From positions 1-57,246 of the forward strand of contig JACQZZ010000090.1 of assembly GCA_016213625.1 (NCBI GenBank): DNA of 57,246 nt, given 5' to 3'. The notes under the pieces are model-generated. The model ran no database searches. It worked only from the letters and a program-made list of their open reading frames with translations, and was not told the DNA's origin. A program made the translations under genes and the position numbers. Positions 40,467 through 47,524 of the stretch are shown here, in pieces. This stretch comes from Actinomycetota bacterium (GTDB lineage Bacteria; Actinomycetota; Acidimicrobiia; Acidimicrobiales; Ilumatobacteraceae). Position 1 is the first letter of the stretch, and every line of letters begins with the position of its first letter.

Positions 40467-40901
40467 ATGGCCCGCTATGTCACGAAGGTTCGCACCACCC
40501 GCTCGGCTGCCGACGTCTTCGCGTTCATGGCCGACCTGCGCAATCTCACCGAGTGGGACCCCGGCGTGCAACACACCGCGATGATCGAGGGCGAAGCCGG
40601 CACAGCGACCGCAGTCGTCGACGTGGCGGTGACGGGCACCACGCTGCGCTATCACACCACCAGCTTCGACCCGCCGACGTCGCTCGTCGTGCGCGCCGAG
40701 AGCGGCACGCTGGTGTCGATCGACCGCATCGACGTGGAGGACGAGGGCGACACCCGACTCGTCACCTACGACGCCGAGCTGCAACTGAAGAGCGTGCTGA
40801 AGCTGGGCGATCCACTGTTGCGACTCGCGTTTCGCCGCATCGGTGACCGTGCCGCGGCGGGACTGCGTCGGGTGCTCGACGGCGAGACGGTGACGGCATG
40901 A
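40467..40901 (+). CDS. SRPBCC (START-like) family protein
   Basis: The 144-residue protein has the polyketide_cyc2/START-like pattern: an initial strand (RYVTKVRTTRSAADVFAFMADLRNLTEWDPGVQ) and a C-terminal long helix (LLRLAFRRIGDRAAAGLRRVLDGE) closing a hydrophobic pocket. These proteins bind lipids, sterols or aromatic ligands. The AGGAGGA site 3 nt before the start is unusually strong for this window. It overlaps the next SDR (ATGA), and the pair could bind and then modify a lipid. Function unknown. Confidence 0.8.
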   Translation: MARYVTKVRTTRSAADVFAFMADLRNLTEWDPGVQHTAMIEGEAGTATAVVDVAVTGTTLRYHTTSFDPPTSLVVRAESGTLVSIDRIDVEDEGDTRLVTYDAELQLKSVLKLGDPLLRLAFRRIGDRAAAGLRRVLDGETVTA

Positions 40902-41863
40902 GCGTCGCCGAGTTCCTCGATGGCGCGCTCGAGTTCCCGGTGTTCACCAGCTTCACCCGGCTCGGCTACGACGCACGGTCGCGGCTGGCGCACTGGACAC
41001 CGCTGTCGTCGTACGACATGGAGGGCCAGGTGGTCCTCGTCACCGGTGCCACCTCCGGGCTCGGGATGGTGGCGGCCGAGCAGTTCGCCCGCTGTGGCGC
41101 CACGGTGCTGCTGTTGGGACGCGACCGGGCCAAGACCGAGGGCGTCGCTGCCACGTTGGCGCAGCGCACCGGGAGCGAGCGGTTGCACGTGGTGGTCGCC
41201 GACATGGGCGACCTGGCTCAGGTGCGCGACGCGGCCGCCGACGTTTTGGCGCGGTTCGACCGACTCGACGTGCTGGTGCACAACGCCGGTGCCCTCACCG
41301 CCGATCGCCGGGTGGCACCGTCGGGCATCGAGGCCACCGTCGCCAGCCAAGTGGTGGGTCCGTTCCTGCTCACCACCCTGCTGCTGCCCCGCCTCCGCGA
41401 GGCGCAGCCCGGCCGAGTGATCACCGTGTCGTCGGGCGGTATGTACGCGTCGCCGCTGTGCGTCAGCGACCTGCAGATGGGCTCCGACTACAAGGGCTCC
41501 GAGCAGTACGCGCGTGCCAAGCGGGCGCAGGTCACCCTCAACGAGATGTGGGCCGAGCGCGTGCCCTCCACCGACGTCGTGTTCCACGCGATGCACCCGG
41601 GCTGGGCCGACACCCCCGGCGTGCGCGAGTCATTGCCGACGTTCCGCAAGGTGGTCGGCCCGCTGTTGCGCACTCCCGCGCAGGGCGCCGACACCGTCGT
41701 GTGGCTGGCCGCCGATGACGGCGAGCCGCGCACCTCATCGGGCCGGTTCTGGCTCGATCGTCACGTCCGCAACATCCACAAGCTCCCCACCACCCGCTCG
41801 TCGGACACCCCCGCACGTCGCGACCAACTGTGGACCTGGGTCGAGGCCTCCACCCGAACTTAA
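40898..41863 (+). CDS. SDR family reductase (DHRS12-like)
   Basis: The 321-residue SDR has an N-terminal extension (SVAEFLDGALEFPVFTSFTRLGYDARSRLAHW), then VVLVTGATSGLGMVAAEQF at about 45-63, LVHNAGAL, VITVSSGG and YARAKRA (YxxxK). The extension and DRHVRNIHKLPTTRSSDTPARR end are typical of DHRS12-like proteins in actinobacteria. NADP preference is likely from GRDRAK. The start overlaps the SRPBCC gene. The last codons and stop fall in the first of two identical 12-bp palindromes. Confidence 0.85.
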   Translation: MSVAEFLDGALEFPVFTSFTRLGYDARSRLAHWTPLSSYDMEGQVVLVTGATSGLGMVAAEQFARCGATVLLLGRDRAKTEGVAATLAQRTGSERLHVVVADMGDLAQVRDAAADVLARFDRLDVLVHNAGALTADRRVAPSGIEATVASQVVGPFLLTTLLLPRLREAQPGRVITVSSGGMYASPLCVSDLQMGSDYKGSEQYARAKRAQVTLNEMWAERVPSTDVVFHAMHPGWADTPGVRESLPTFRKVVGPLLRTPAQGADTVVWLAADDGEPRTSSGRFWLDRHVRNIHKLPTTRSSDTPARRDQLWTWVEASTRT

Positions 41864-41887
41864 GTTCCGACGTCCGAACTTAAGTTC
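41856..41887. repeat. Two copies of the perfect palindrome GAACTTAAGTTC, 20 bp apart
   Basis: The 12-bp palindrome occurs at 41856-41867 and 41876-41887, each preceded by CC. The first contains the TAA stop of the SDR; the second contains the TAA stop of the convergent dehalogenase on the other strand. The 20-bp phase is about two helical turns. It may be a bidirectional termination or protein-binding element. Confidence 0.75.
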
Positions 41888-42791
41888 GCGCGTCGGGGAG
41901 GTGGCGGCGGAGGACGGCGAGGCAGTCGCCGGGAGCGTCTTCCTGCGGGAAGTGGCCAGCGCCTTCGATGCGATCCAGCGTGGACCCGGGCAGGGATTGG
42001 TGCCACTGCTGCGCCCAGTCCCAGGTGAACACGCCGTCGGCATCGCCGAAGGCCACGTGGATGGGGAGCCCCAACCTGGGGAGCGCGCTGAAGCATCGCT
42101 CCTGGTCGGCGGCGTTGCCCGCCTCTGGTTCACCGAACGGGATGCACCACGGGAAGCGGCGAGCGCCGGCCTTGGAGTCGAACCCGTCGTACGGGGCGTC
42201 GTAGGCGGCGGCCACCGCCTCCAGGTCGTGGCCCGACCTGCGCAGGCTGCCCGCCACGATGCGGCCCGTCGGCATGTCGCCGCCCAGTCGCTCGGGGTCG
42301 AGGGCCATCTGTCGCCAGAACCGGATGCCATCGCTGTACTCGTAGCCCTCGTGGTGCAACCAGGTGTTGAGGATGAACACCCGCTCGAACCGCTCCGGCT
42401 GGTCGCACACCTGTCGCAGCCCGGTGGGGCCACCCCAGTCCTGCACCACGATGCTGATGCGGCGCAGGTCGAGCGTGTCGATGAGATGGCGGATGCGCTC
42501 GCAGTGCCGTTCGATGACATAGAAGTCGTCGTCGACGGGCTTGTCGCTGCGACCGAACCCGACGTGGTCGGGGGCGACGACGCGATAGCCCAACGCCACG
42601 AGCGGCGCCACCCAGTGGCGGTACAGGTAGCTCCACGTGGGCTCGCCGTGCATGAGGAGCACGACCGGCGCATCGCGTGGGCCTTCGTCGAGGTGGTGCA
42701 CCCGCAGCCCGTTCCACTCCAGGTAGTGCGGAGTGAACGGGAAGTCGGGCAGCGCGTCGAAGCGGTCGTCGGGCGTACGGAACGCGGTCAC
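41880..42791 (-). CDS. Haloalkane dehalogenase-like alpha/beta hydrolase
   Basis: The 303-residue alpha/beta hydrolase has the haloalkane dehalogenase signature: oxyanion/halide motif VVLLMHGEPTWSYLYR, nucleophile loop VVQDWGGPTGLR (Asp with the halide-binding Trp next to it), the acid region VAFGDADGVFTWD and His in EGAGHFPQEDA. It would replace halide with hydroxyl in an alkyl halide through an ester on Asp. The GTG at 42791 overlaps the P450 stop (GTGA). Asp rather than Ser as nucleophile rules out a plain esterase; epoxide hydrolases also use Asp, but GEPTWSYLYR and DWGG favour a dehalogenase. Confidence 0.88.
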   Translation of the reverse strand: MTAFRTPDDRFDALPDFPFTPHYLEWNGLRVHHLDEGPRDAPVVLLMHGEPTWSYLYRHWVAPLVALGYRVVAPDHVGFGRSDKPVDDDFYVIERHCERIRHLIDTLDLRRISIVVQDWGGPTGLRQVCDQPERFERVFILNTWLHHEGYEYSDGIRFWRQMALDPERLGGDMPTGRIVAGSLRRSGHDLEAVAAAYDAPYDGFDSKAGARRFPWCIPFGEPEAGNAADQERCFSALPRLGLPIHVAFGDADGVFTWDWAQQWHQSLPGSTLDRIEGAGHFPQEDAPGDCLAVLRRHLPDART

Positions 42792-44050
42792 TTCAGGCGG
42801 TATTCGATGGGCAGCGTCTTCAGGCCGCTCACGAAGGTGCTGCGCACGAGGGTGGGCTCGCCCGCCAGTTCGACGTGTGCGAGGCGGGGGAGCAGCGCCG
42901 AGAACAGCGCCTTCATCTCCATGCGGGCCAGCATCGCCCCCAGGCAGTAGTGCACGCCGAAGCCGAACGCGAGGTGCTTGTTCGGGGTGCGGCCCACGTC
43001 GAACCGGAACGGATCGGTGAACACCTCTTCGTCGCGATTCGCCGCCCAGTACGAGAGCAACACGTCCTGGCCCTGTCGCACGGTGGTGCCGCGGATGTCG
43101 TAGTCGACGGTGGCGGTGCGCATGAAGTGCTTCACCGGTGAGGTCCAGCGGATCATCTCGTCGACGGCCGTGGCCATCAGCGATGGGTCGGCCTGCAGGC
43201 GAGCGAGCTCCTCCGGGTGCTGCAGCAGGGCGTACATGCCACCCGACATCGAGTTCGACGTGGTGTCGTGACCGGCGGTGGCGGCGATGATGTAGTAGCC
43301 GAGCTGTTCCTTGTGGCCGATGGGCTCGCCGTTGACGATGCCGTTGGCGATGACCGACGACAGGTCGCCGGTGGGCGTGGCCTTGCGGTCGGCAGTGATG
43401 CCGTCGAAGTACGCCACGAAGTCGGCGACGGTCTGCAGCAGACCGGTCATCGCGTCGTCGTCGCGCTTGAAGTCGGGGTCGTCGGCACCGAACAGCTCCT
43501 GCGTGAGCTTGAGCATGCGCGGATAGTCGCCCTCGGGCAGGCCGAGGATGGCGAGGATGACGTACAGCGGGTACTGCATCGCGATCTCAGCGGCGAAGTC
43601 GACCTTCCCGCCGGCGTCGACCATCTGCTGCACCGAACGGTCGGCGAGTTCCTGCAGGCGGGCATCGAGCTTGGCCAGGTTCTTCGGCAGGAACCACTCG
43701 GCGGTCAGGTTGCGGTGATCGCGGTGCTCAGGATCGTCCATCTGCACGAGCGACTTCACCAGGTGGCCCTGCATCTCGCGCATCGAGTCGGCGGCCTTGT
43801 CGCCCAGGATGGCGCGGGGCGCGTTGAGGAACTCGTTGTGATGCAGTTCCACGTCGAGGATGTCGGCGTGCTTGGTGAGCACGTAGAACGGGTTGAAGTT
43901 GTCGTGCTCCACCCACTGCACCGGCGACTCGTTGCGCAGGCGGGTGGTGACGCCGTGGAAGAAGTCCTCGTTGGTGAACGTGTCACCGTCGAGGAAGGTC
44001 TGCCCGCACTCCTCGAGGGTCAGTGACTGGGGGTCCGGAAAAGTGGTCAT
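42788..44050 (-). CDS. Cytochrome P450 (fourth of four), CYP124/125-like
   Basis: The 420-residue P450 has the I-helix ATAGHDTTSNSMSGG, K-helix VDEMIRWTSPVKHFMRTA and heme loop FGFGVHYCLGAMLARME. The WTSPVKHFMRTATVDYDIRG segment is characteristic of the CYP124/125/142 group that oxidises the ends of steroid side chains, isoprenoids and methyl-branched lipids. The ATG at 44050 gives a normal length; the longer open frame into the alcohol dehydrogenase is a shadow, not a fusion. It lies between the alcohol dehydrogenase (5 nt upstream) and the dehalogenase (overlap), so all three should be co-expressed. Confidence 0.92.
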   Translation of the reverse strand: MTTFPDPQSLTLEECGQTFLDGDTFTNEDFFHGVTTRLRNESPVQWVEHDNFNPFYVLTKHADILDVELHHNEFLNAPRAILGDKAADSMREMQGHLVKSLVQMDDPEHRDHRNLTAEWFLPKNLAKLDARLQELADRSVQQMVDAGGKVDFAAEIAMQYPLYVILAILGLPEGDYPRMLKLTQELFGADDPDFKRDDDAMTGLLQTVADFVAYFDGITADRKATPTGDLSSVIANGIVNGEPIGHKEQLGYYIIAATAGHDTTSNSMSGGMYALLQHPEELARLQADPSLMATAVDEMIRWTSPVKHFMRTATVDYDIRGTTVRQGQDVLLSYWAANRDEEVFTDPFRFDVGRTPNKHLAFGFGVHYCLGAMLARMEMKALFSALLPRLAHVELAGEPTLVRSTFVSGLKTLPIEYRLK

Positions 44051-44055
44051 GGTGT

Positions 44056-45147
44056 TCAGCTCCCTGGGATGAGGACGGGTTTGATGGTGCCGCCGCCGAG
44101 CGACGACTGTTCGGCTTCGTTGATGCGGCTCATGGGGTACTGCTCGATGAGGCGGTTGAACGGGAAGCGCCCGTCCTGCCACAGCTGGATCATGTGCGGG
44201 ATGAAGGTCTTGGGGTCGGCACTGCCCTCGAGCACGCCGGTGACGGTCTTGCCGATGAGCGCCATGCCGTCGAGCACGAGATCGCCCTGCTGCACACCCA
44301 CGTACACGCACGCGCCGGTCATGCGCAGGCACGTGAGCGCCGACTTCATCACCATCGGCACCCCCGTGGTGTCGAAGCTGTAGTGCGCACCGCCACCGGT
44401 GATGCCCTGGATGGCGGCAACCACGTTCGGGTCGTGCCCGTCGAGCGCGTGAGTGGCGCCGAGTTCGAGTGCGAGGTCGCGGCGGTGCGGCTGCAGGTCG
44501 ACGGCAATGATGGTGGTGGCACCGGCGACCACGCCCGCCATGACGGCGGCGAGCCCGACCGCACCCGCCCCGAACACCACGAGGCTGGTGCCGGGCTGCA
44601 CCCGCAGCGCCTCGAGCACTGAGCCGGCGCCGGTCTGGATGCCGCAGCCCAATGGGCCCATCAGCTCCAAGGGCAAGGAGGGGTCCACCACGACCACGTT
44701 GCGTTCGGTGGCCAGGCAGTGCGTGGCGAACGACGACTGACCGAACCAGCGACTGGCGATGGGCTGACCCTGCGCATCGGTGATGCCCGACGACCCGTCG
44801 AGATGACGGCCGGTGAGGTTGCGCAGGAAGAACGTGTCGCAGTACGCGGGCTGCCCGGTGGTGCACGGCACGCAGGTGCCGCACGAGTCGAAGCTGAGCA
44901 CCACGTGATCGCCGACGGCGACCGTGGTGACGGCCGCACCGACGGCCTCCACGACGCCCGCACCCTCGTGGCCGGTGACGATGGGTGGCGCAGCGATGGG
45001 GCTGACCCGCGGCAGCACGTCGGTGTGGCACATGCCGGCGCCGACGATGCGCACGAGCACTTCGTCGGGTGCTGGCGCAGCAAGTTCGACTCGCTCGATG
45101 GTGTACGCACCGGTGGCGTCGCGGAGCACGGCGGCATCGATCTGCAT
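44056..45147 (-). CDS. Zinc-dependent alcohol dehydrogenase (aryl-alcohol type)
   Basis: The 363-residue medium-chain dehydrogenase has the catalytic zinc motif GMCHTDVL and GHEGAGVVEAVG, a structural zinc loop with SCGTCVPCTTGQPAYCD (four Cys), LGCGIQTGAGSVLEAL, and the NAD motif VVFGAGAVGLAAVMAG followed by IAVDLQ (Asp, NAD-specific). This is the benzyl/aryl-alcohol dehydrogenase type. A GGGAAGGGG ribosome site precedes the start. It leads the operon with P450 and dehalogenase and could oxidise the alcohols both enzymes make. Confidence 0.9.
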   Translation of the reverse strand: MQIDAAVLRDATGAYTIERVELAAPAPDEVLVRIVGAGMCHTDVLPRVSPIAAPPIVTGHEGAGVVEAVGAAVTTVAVGDHVVLSFDSCGTCVPCTTGQPAYCDTFFLRNLTGRHLDGSSGITDAQGQPIASRWFGQSSFATHCLATERNVVVVDPSLPLELMGPLGCGIQTGAGSVLEALRVQPGTSLVVFGAGAVGLAAVMAGVVAGATTIIAVDLQPHRRDLALELGATHALDGHDPNVVAAIQGITGGGAHYSFDTTGVPMVMKSALTCLRMTGACVYVGVQQGDLVLDGMALIGKTVTGVLEGSADPKTFIPHMIQLWQDGRFPFNRLIEQYPMSRINEAEQSSLGGGTIKPVLIPGS

Positions 45148-45177
45148 CGGGATCCCCTTCCCTGGTCGAGTTGCCGT

Positions 45178-45183
45178 ACCCTA
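45178..45183 (-). promoter_or_regulatory. TAGGGT -10 element upstream of the alcohol dehydrogenase operon
   Basis: On the minus strand TAGGGT lies 30 nt before the ATG at 45147, leaving room for a short leader with a GGGAAGGGG ribosome site. Confidence 0.35.
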
Positions 45184-45272
45184 CGGGCCGGTCGCCCGAC
45201 CATCCGAATCGAGGGTCTCCGCGGTCTCTCGCGCCGTGGTGGTGCGCGACGCAGGCATTGACCGGATAGTCT

Positions 45273-45288
45273 GGAACCTTCAAGGGTT
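45273..45288 (-). promoter_or_regulatory. CarD/Csp shared motif upstream of the cold-shock gene
   Basis: Read on the minus strand, AACCCTTGAAGGTTCC matches 14 of 16 bases of the carD upstream motif (6233-6248). Read on the plus strand, GAACC and GGTTC can pair as a transcript hairpin about 40 nt before the start. A TAGTCT hexamer lies just upstream (45267-45272). Confidence 0.35.
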
Positions 45289-45330
45289 CTCCAGCTTCGG
45301 CGGATCCACGTCGAAAAGGTAGGGCCCAAC

Positions 45331-45531
45331 ATGGCCACAGGTACTGTGAAATTCTTCAACGCCGAGAAGGGCTTCGGCTTCATCTCGCGCGAGGGTGGCG
45401 ACGACGTGTTCGTGCACTTCTCGCAGATCCAGGGCAGCGGCTACAAGTCGCTCGCCGAGGGCCAGGCCGTCGAGTTCGACGTCGCCCCGGGTCGTAAGGG
45501 CGAAGAAGCCCAGAACGTCCGGCCCCTCTGA
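45331..45531 (+). CDS. cspA: Cold-shock protein (CspA family)
   Basis: The 66-residue cold-shock domain protein has RNP1 KGFGFI (residues 13-18) and RNP2 VFVHF (26-30), and a normal length. It binds single-stranded RNA or DNA and melts RNA structure, in the cytoplasm. An AAAAGG ribosome site lies 11 nt upstream. It sits tail-to-tail, beyond one small gene, with a DEAD-box RNA helicase, another RNA-unwinding cold-response protein. The leader contains a motif shared with carD. Its TGA overlaps the CTG that appears to begin the next gene. Confidence 0.96.
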   Translation: MATGTVKFFNAEKGFGFISREGGDDVFVHFSQIQGSGYKSLAEGQAVEFDVAPGRKGEEAQNVRPL

Positions 45532-45788
45532 GCAGTAGCGCCGGGAGGGCCAAACGCGATCGCGAAAAGGCCCGCCAGGAAAAGCAAGCGCTCAAGCGTG
45601 AGCGTCGTCAGGGAGCCATCGCCGGTGACGGCGACGAGCTGCTTGACGACGCGACCGCCGTCCGACGCCCGGAGGACGACGTGCTGGCCGACATCGCTCG
45701 GCTGCACCAGCGGTTCGCCGACGAGCAGATCGGGTTCGACGACTTCGAGACGGCCAAGGCCGCCCTGCTGTCCGAACTCAGCGTCTAG
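45528..45788 (+). CDS. Small charged protein with apparent CTG start, coupled to the cold-shock gene
   Basis: An open frame encodes about 86 residues with strong protein character: a basic helix ([20 protein letters not shown]), an acidic linker ([10 protein letters not shown]) and a C-terminal short helix-turn ([34 protein letters not shown]) like SHOCT-type domains. No ATG, GTG or TTG lies in frame before this domain. The only plausible start is CTG at 45528, overlapping the cspA stop as CTGA and so mimicking the ATGA/GTGA junctions used elsewhere here. Otherwise the start codon has been lost. It resembles small actinobacterial proteins starting MSS-GRAKR that I recall from similar positions. 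Function unknown. Confidence 0.6.
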   Translation: MSSSAGRAKRDREKARQEKQALKRERRQGAIAGDGDELLDDATAVRRPEDDVLADIARLHQRFADEQIGFDDFETAKAALLSELSV

Positions 45789-45789
45789 C

Positions 45790-45824
45790 GATCCGGCCCC
45801 GCTGCACCGCAGCGGAACCGGATC
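45790..45824. terminator. Near-perfect two-part hairpin between convergent genes
   Basis: GATCCGG (45790-45796) pairs with CCGGATC (45818-45824), and CCGCTGC (45799-45805) with GCAGCGG (45809-45815), with a 2x2 internal loop and an ACC loop. It begins 2 bp after a stop codon. There is no T-run, but its symmetry suits a bidirectional terminator. Confidence 0.6.
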
Positions 45825-45836
45825 ACCAACACCGTG

Positions 45837-47345
45837 TCAGCGCCGCCCTCGGGCGGCGCTGTCGCGTGCGGCCCCGGAACGGTGCTTGCTCTTGTTGCCG
45901 CCCTTGTTCCCACCGGGCCGGCTCCCGCCGTTGGGGCGCGGTGCGGGCTGGCGGGGGTTCTGGGCGGCGAACACCGGCTTCAACGGAGCCGGCTCGCCGA
46001 CGAGGTCGCGCACGGCCTGATGGCCGGGAGCCACCCGGGTGATGATCGGCTCGATCTTGGCGGCGCGAGCGAGCGACTTCACGTCGCCCACCTGGTCGGG
46101 CGTCATGATGGTGACCACGATGCCCTCCGACCCGGCGCGGGCCGTGCGGCCGCTGCGGTGCAGGTACGCCTTGTGCTCGGCGGGCGGGTCGACGTGCACG
46201 ACGAGCGCGATGTCGTCGACGTGGATGCCGCGGGCGGCGATGTCGGTGGCCACGAGCACCTTGGTGGTGCCGGCGGAGAACGCCTCGAGGTTGCGCTCAC
46301 GCGCGTTCTGCGAGAGGTTGCCGTGCAGTTCCACCGCGGGGATTCCGGCCATGCACAGCTGCTTGGCCAGCTTCTTGGCGCCGTGCTTGGTGCGGGTGAA
46401 GAGCAGCGCGCGGTCCATGCCGGCGGCCAGGTCGCGGACGACGGTGGGCTTGTCGGCCTGCGTGACCGCGAACACGTGGTGGGTCATCGTGCTCACCGGA
46501 GCCACCGCAGGGTCGACCGAGTGGATGATGGGGCTCACCAGGTAGCGCTGCACCAGCACGTCGATGCCGTTGTCGAGCGTGGCGGAGAACAGCAGTCGCT
46601 GTCCGCCGGACGGCGTGGCGTCCATCAGCCGCTTCACCGACGGCAGGAAGCCGAGGTCGGCCATGTGATCGGCCTCATCGAGCACCGTGACCTCGACGTT
46701 GGCGAGCGAGCAGTGGCGCTGCTGGATGAGGTCTTCCAGGCGGCCCGGGGCGGCGACGACGATGTCGACGCCGCGCTTGAGTGCCTGCACCTGCGGCTGC
46801 TGGCCGACGCCACCGATGATGGTGGTGACCCGCAGGCCCATGGCCGCGGCGAGCGGCGAGAGCGACTCGGTGACCTGGTTGGCCAGTTCGCGAGTGGGCA
46901 CGAGCACGAGGGCACGGGGGCGGCCCGGTACCCGAGTCTTGGAGGAGGCCGCCAGCGCCATCACGGTGGGGATGGCGAAGGCGATGGTCTTGCCGCTGCC
47001 GGTGCGACCGCGGCCGAGCACGTCGCGGCCGGCCAAGGAGTCGGGCAGCGTGGCGGCCTGGATGGGGAACGGCGTGGTGACGCCGCGCTCGACGAGTGAC
47101 CGCACGATGGGCGCTGCCACGCCTAGCGACTCGAACGTCGCGTCGGTGGGCACCTCGCGGGTGGAGACCTCGCCGAGGGGTGCCGCGTTGGGCGTCGGGT
47201 GGACGCTGGCGGCCGACTTCGGCGGGCGCGGCTGCTTGCCGTGCGGCCGGGCGTGGTGCTGCGGCGTCGCGCTGGCGGGGCGACGACGACGGTTGTTGTT
47301 GGCCGGGCGCGCGCGCCCAGACGACGAGGGGGGTGACATGGTCAT
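45837..47345 (-). CDS. DEAD-box ATP-dependent RNA helicase
   Basis: The 502-residue helicase has an N-terminal low-complexity basic stretch (about 1-65), then the Q-motif region (TPFPIQAATLPDSLAG), Walker A GRGRTGSGKT, PTRELANQV, DEAD in TVLDEADHMADLGFLP, SAT in LLFSATLDNG, and in the second lobe VATDIAARGIHVDD and HRSGRTARAG. The C-terminus is Pro/Gly/Arg-rich, as in RhlE/DeaD-like proteins. It unwinds RNA, perhaps in ribosome assembly or at low temperature. The start at 47345 follows a hairpin-rich leader; an ATG six bases on is possible. Confidence 0.93.
   Translation of the reverse strand: MTMSPPSSSGRARPANNNRRRRPASATPQHHARPHGKQPRPPKSAASVHPTPNAAPLGEVSTREVPTDATFESLGVAAPIVRSLVERGVTTPFPIQAATLPDSLAGRDVLGRGRTGSGKTIAFAIPTVMALAASSKTRVPGRPRALVLVPTRELANQVTESLSPLAAAMGLRVTTIIGGVGQQPQVQALKRGVDIVVAAPGRLEDLIQQRHCSLANVEVTVLDEADHMADLGFLPSVKRLMDATPSGGQRLLFSATLDNGIDVLVQRYLVSPIIHSVDPAVAPVSTMTHHVFAVTQADKPTVVRDLAAGMDRALLFTRTKHGAKKLAKQLCMAGIPAVELHGNLSQNARERNLEAFSAGTTKVLVATDIAARGIHVDDIALVVHVDPPAEHKAYLHRSGRTARAGSEGIVVTIMTPDQVGDVKSLARAAKIEPIITRVAPGHQAVRDLVGEPAPLKPVFAAQNPRQPAPRPNGGSRPGGNKGGNKSKHRSGAARDSAARGRR
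45838..45861. other. Strong hairpin at the helicase 3' end
   Basis: CAGCGCCGCCC and GGGCGGCGCTG form an 11-bp perfect stem with a TC turn; in practice, a 10-bp stem with a CTCG tetraloop. It encodes the last residues and part of the stop codon of the helicase and sits 13 bp from the terminator hairpin. Confidence 0.55.
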
Positions 47346-47479
47346 GAGGTTCTTTCGTGTTCGGAGGGTGGCCGTTGATGCACTGGCCACACGCCTCGAA
47401 GGCGAACACTCCCGAGCAAATGGGGAGAACCGTGCGCTGAAAAGCGCTGCACTCGACCGCAGCGCGCCGAAACTCGGCG
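47346..47479 (-). promoter_or_regulatory. Hairpin-rich leader of the helicase, with two mutually exclusive stems
   Basis: Reading towards the helicase, stems are: 47465-47470 with 47474-47479 (6 bp); 47444-47450 with 47459-47465 (7 bp); 47434-47438 with 47443-47447 (5 bp, purine tetraloop); 47409-47413 with 47423-47427; 47392-47396 with 47400-47404; and 47369-47373 with 47385-47389. The second and third share bases 47444-47447 and so cannot form together. This is the layout of an attenuator or temperature/autoregulation switch. Confidence 0.45.
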
Positions 47480-47512
47480 TGACTGCTGTGGGCACGCTAT
47501 CGCTGCGTGGGG

Positions 47513-47518
47513 CACAAT
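47513..47518 (+). promoter_or_regulatory. CACAAT -10-like element before the beta-propeller gene
   Basis: CACAAT ends 6 nt before the ATG at 47525, supporting that start over the GTG at 47507. Confidence 0.3.
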
Positions 47519-47524
47519 CGGGCG

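Noticed and set aside
42788..45283. Apparent 831-codon fusion of an unknown domain to a P450
   Set aside because: The upstream part is a shadow of the alcohol dehydrogenase on the same strand in another frame. The P450 is complete from the ATG at 44050.
45331..45788. Frameshift that fuses CspA to the downstream frame
   Set aside because: A -1 shift would be needed near the stop, and there is no slippery heptamer. Coupled re-initiation at CTG is simpler, though not proven.
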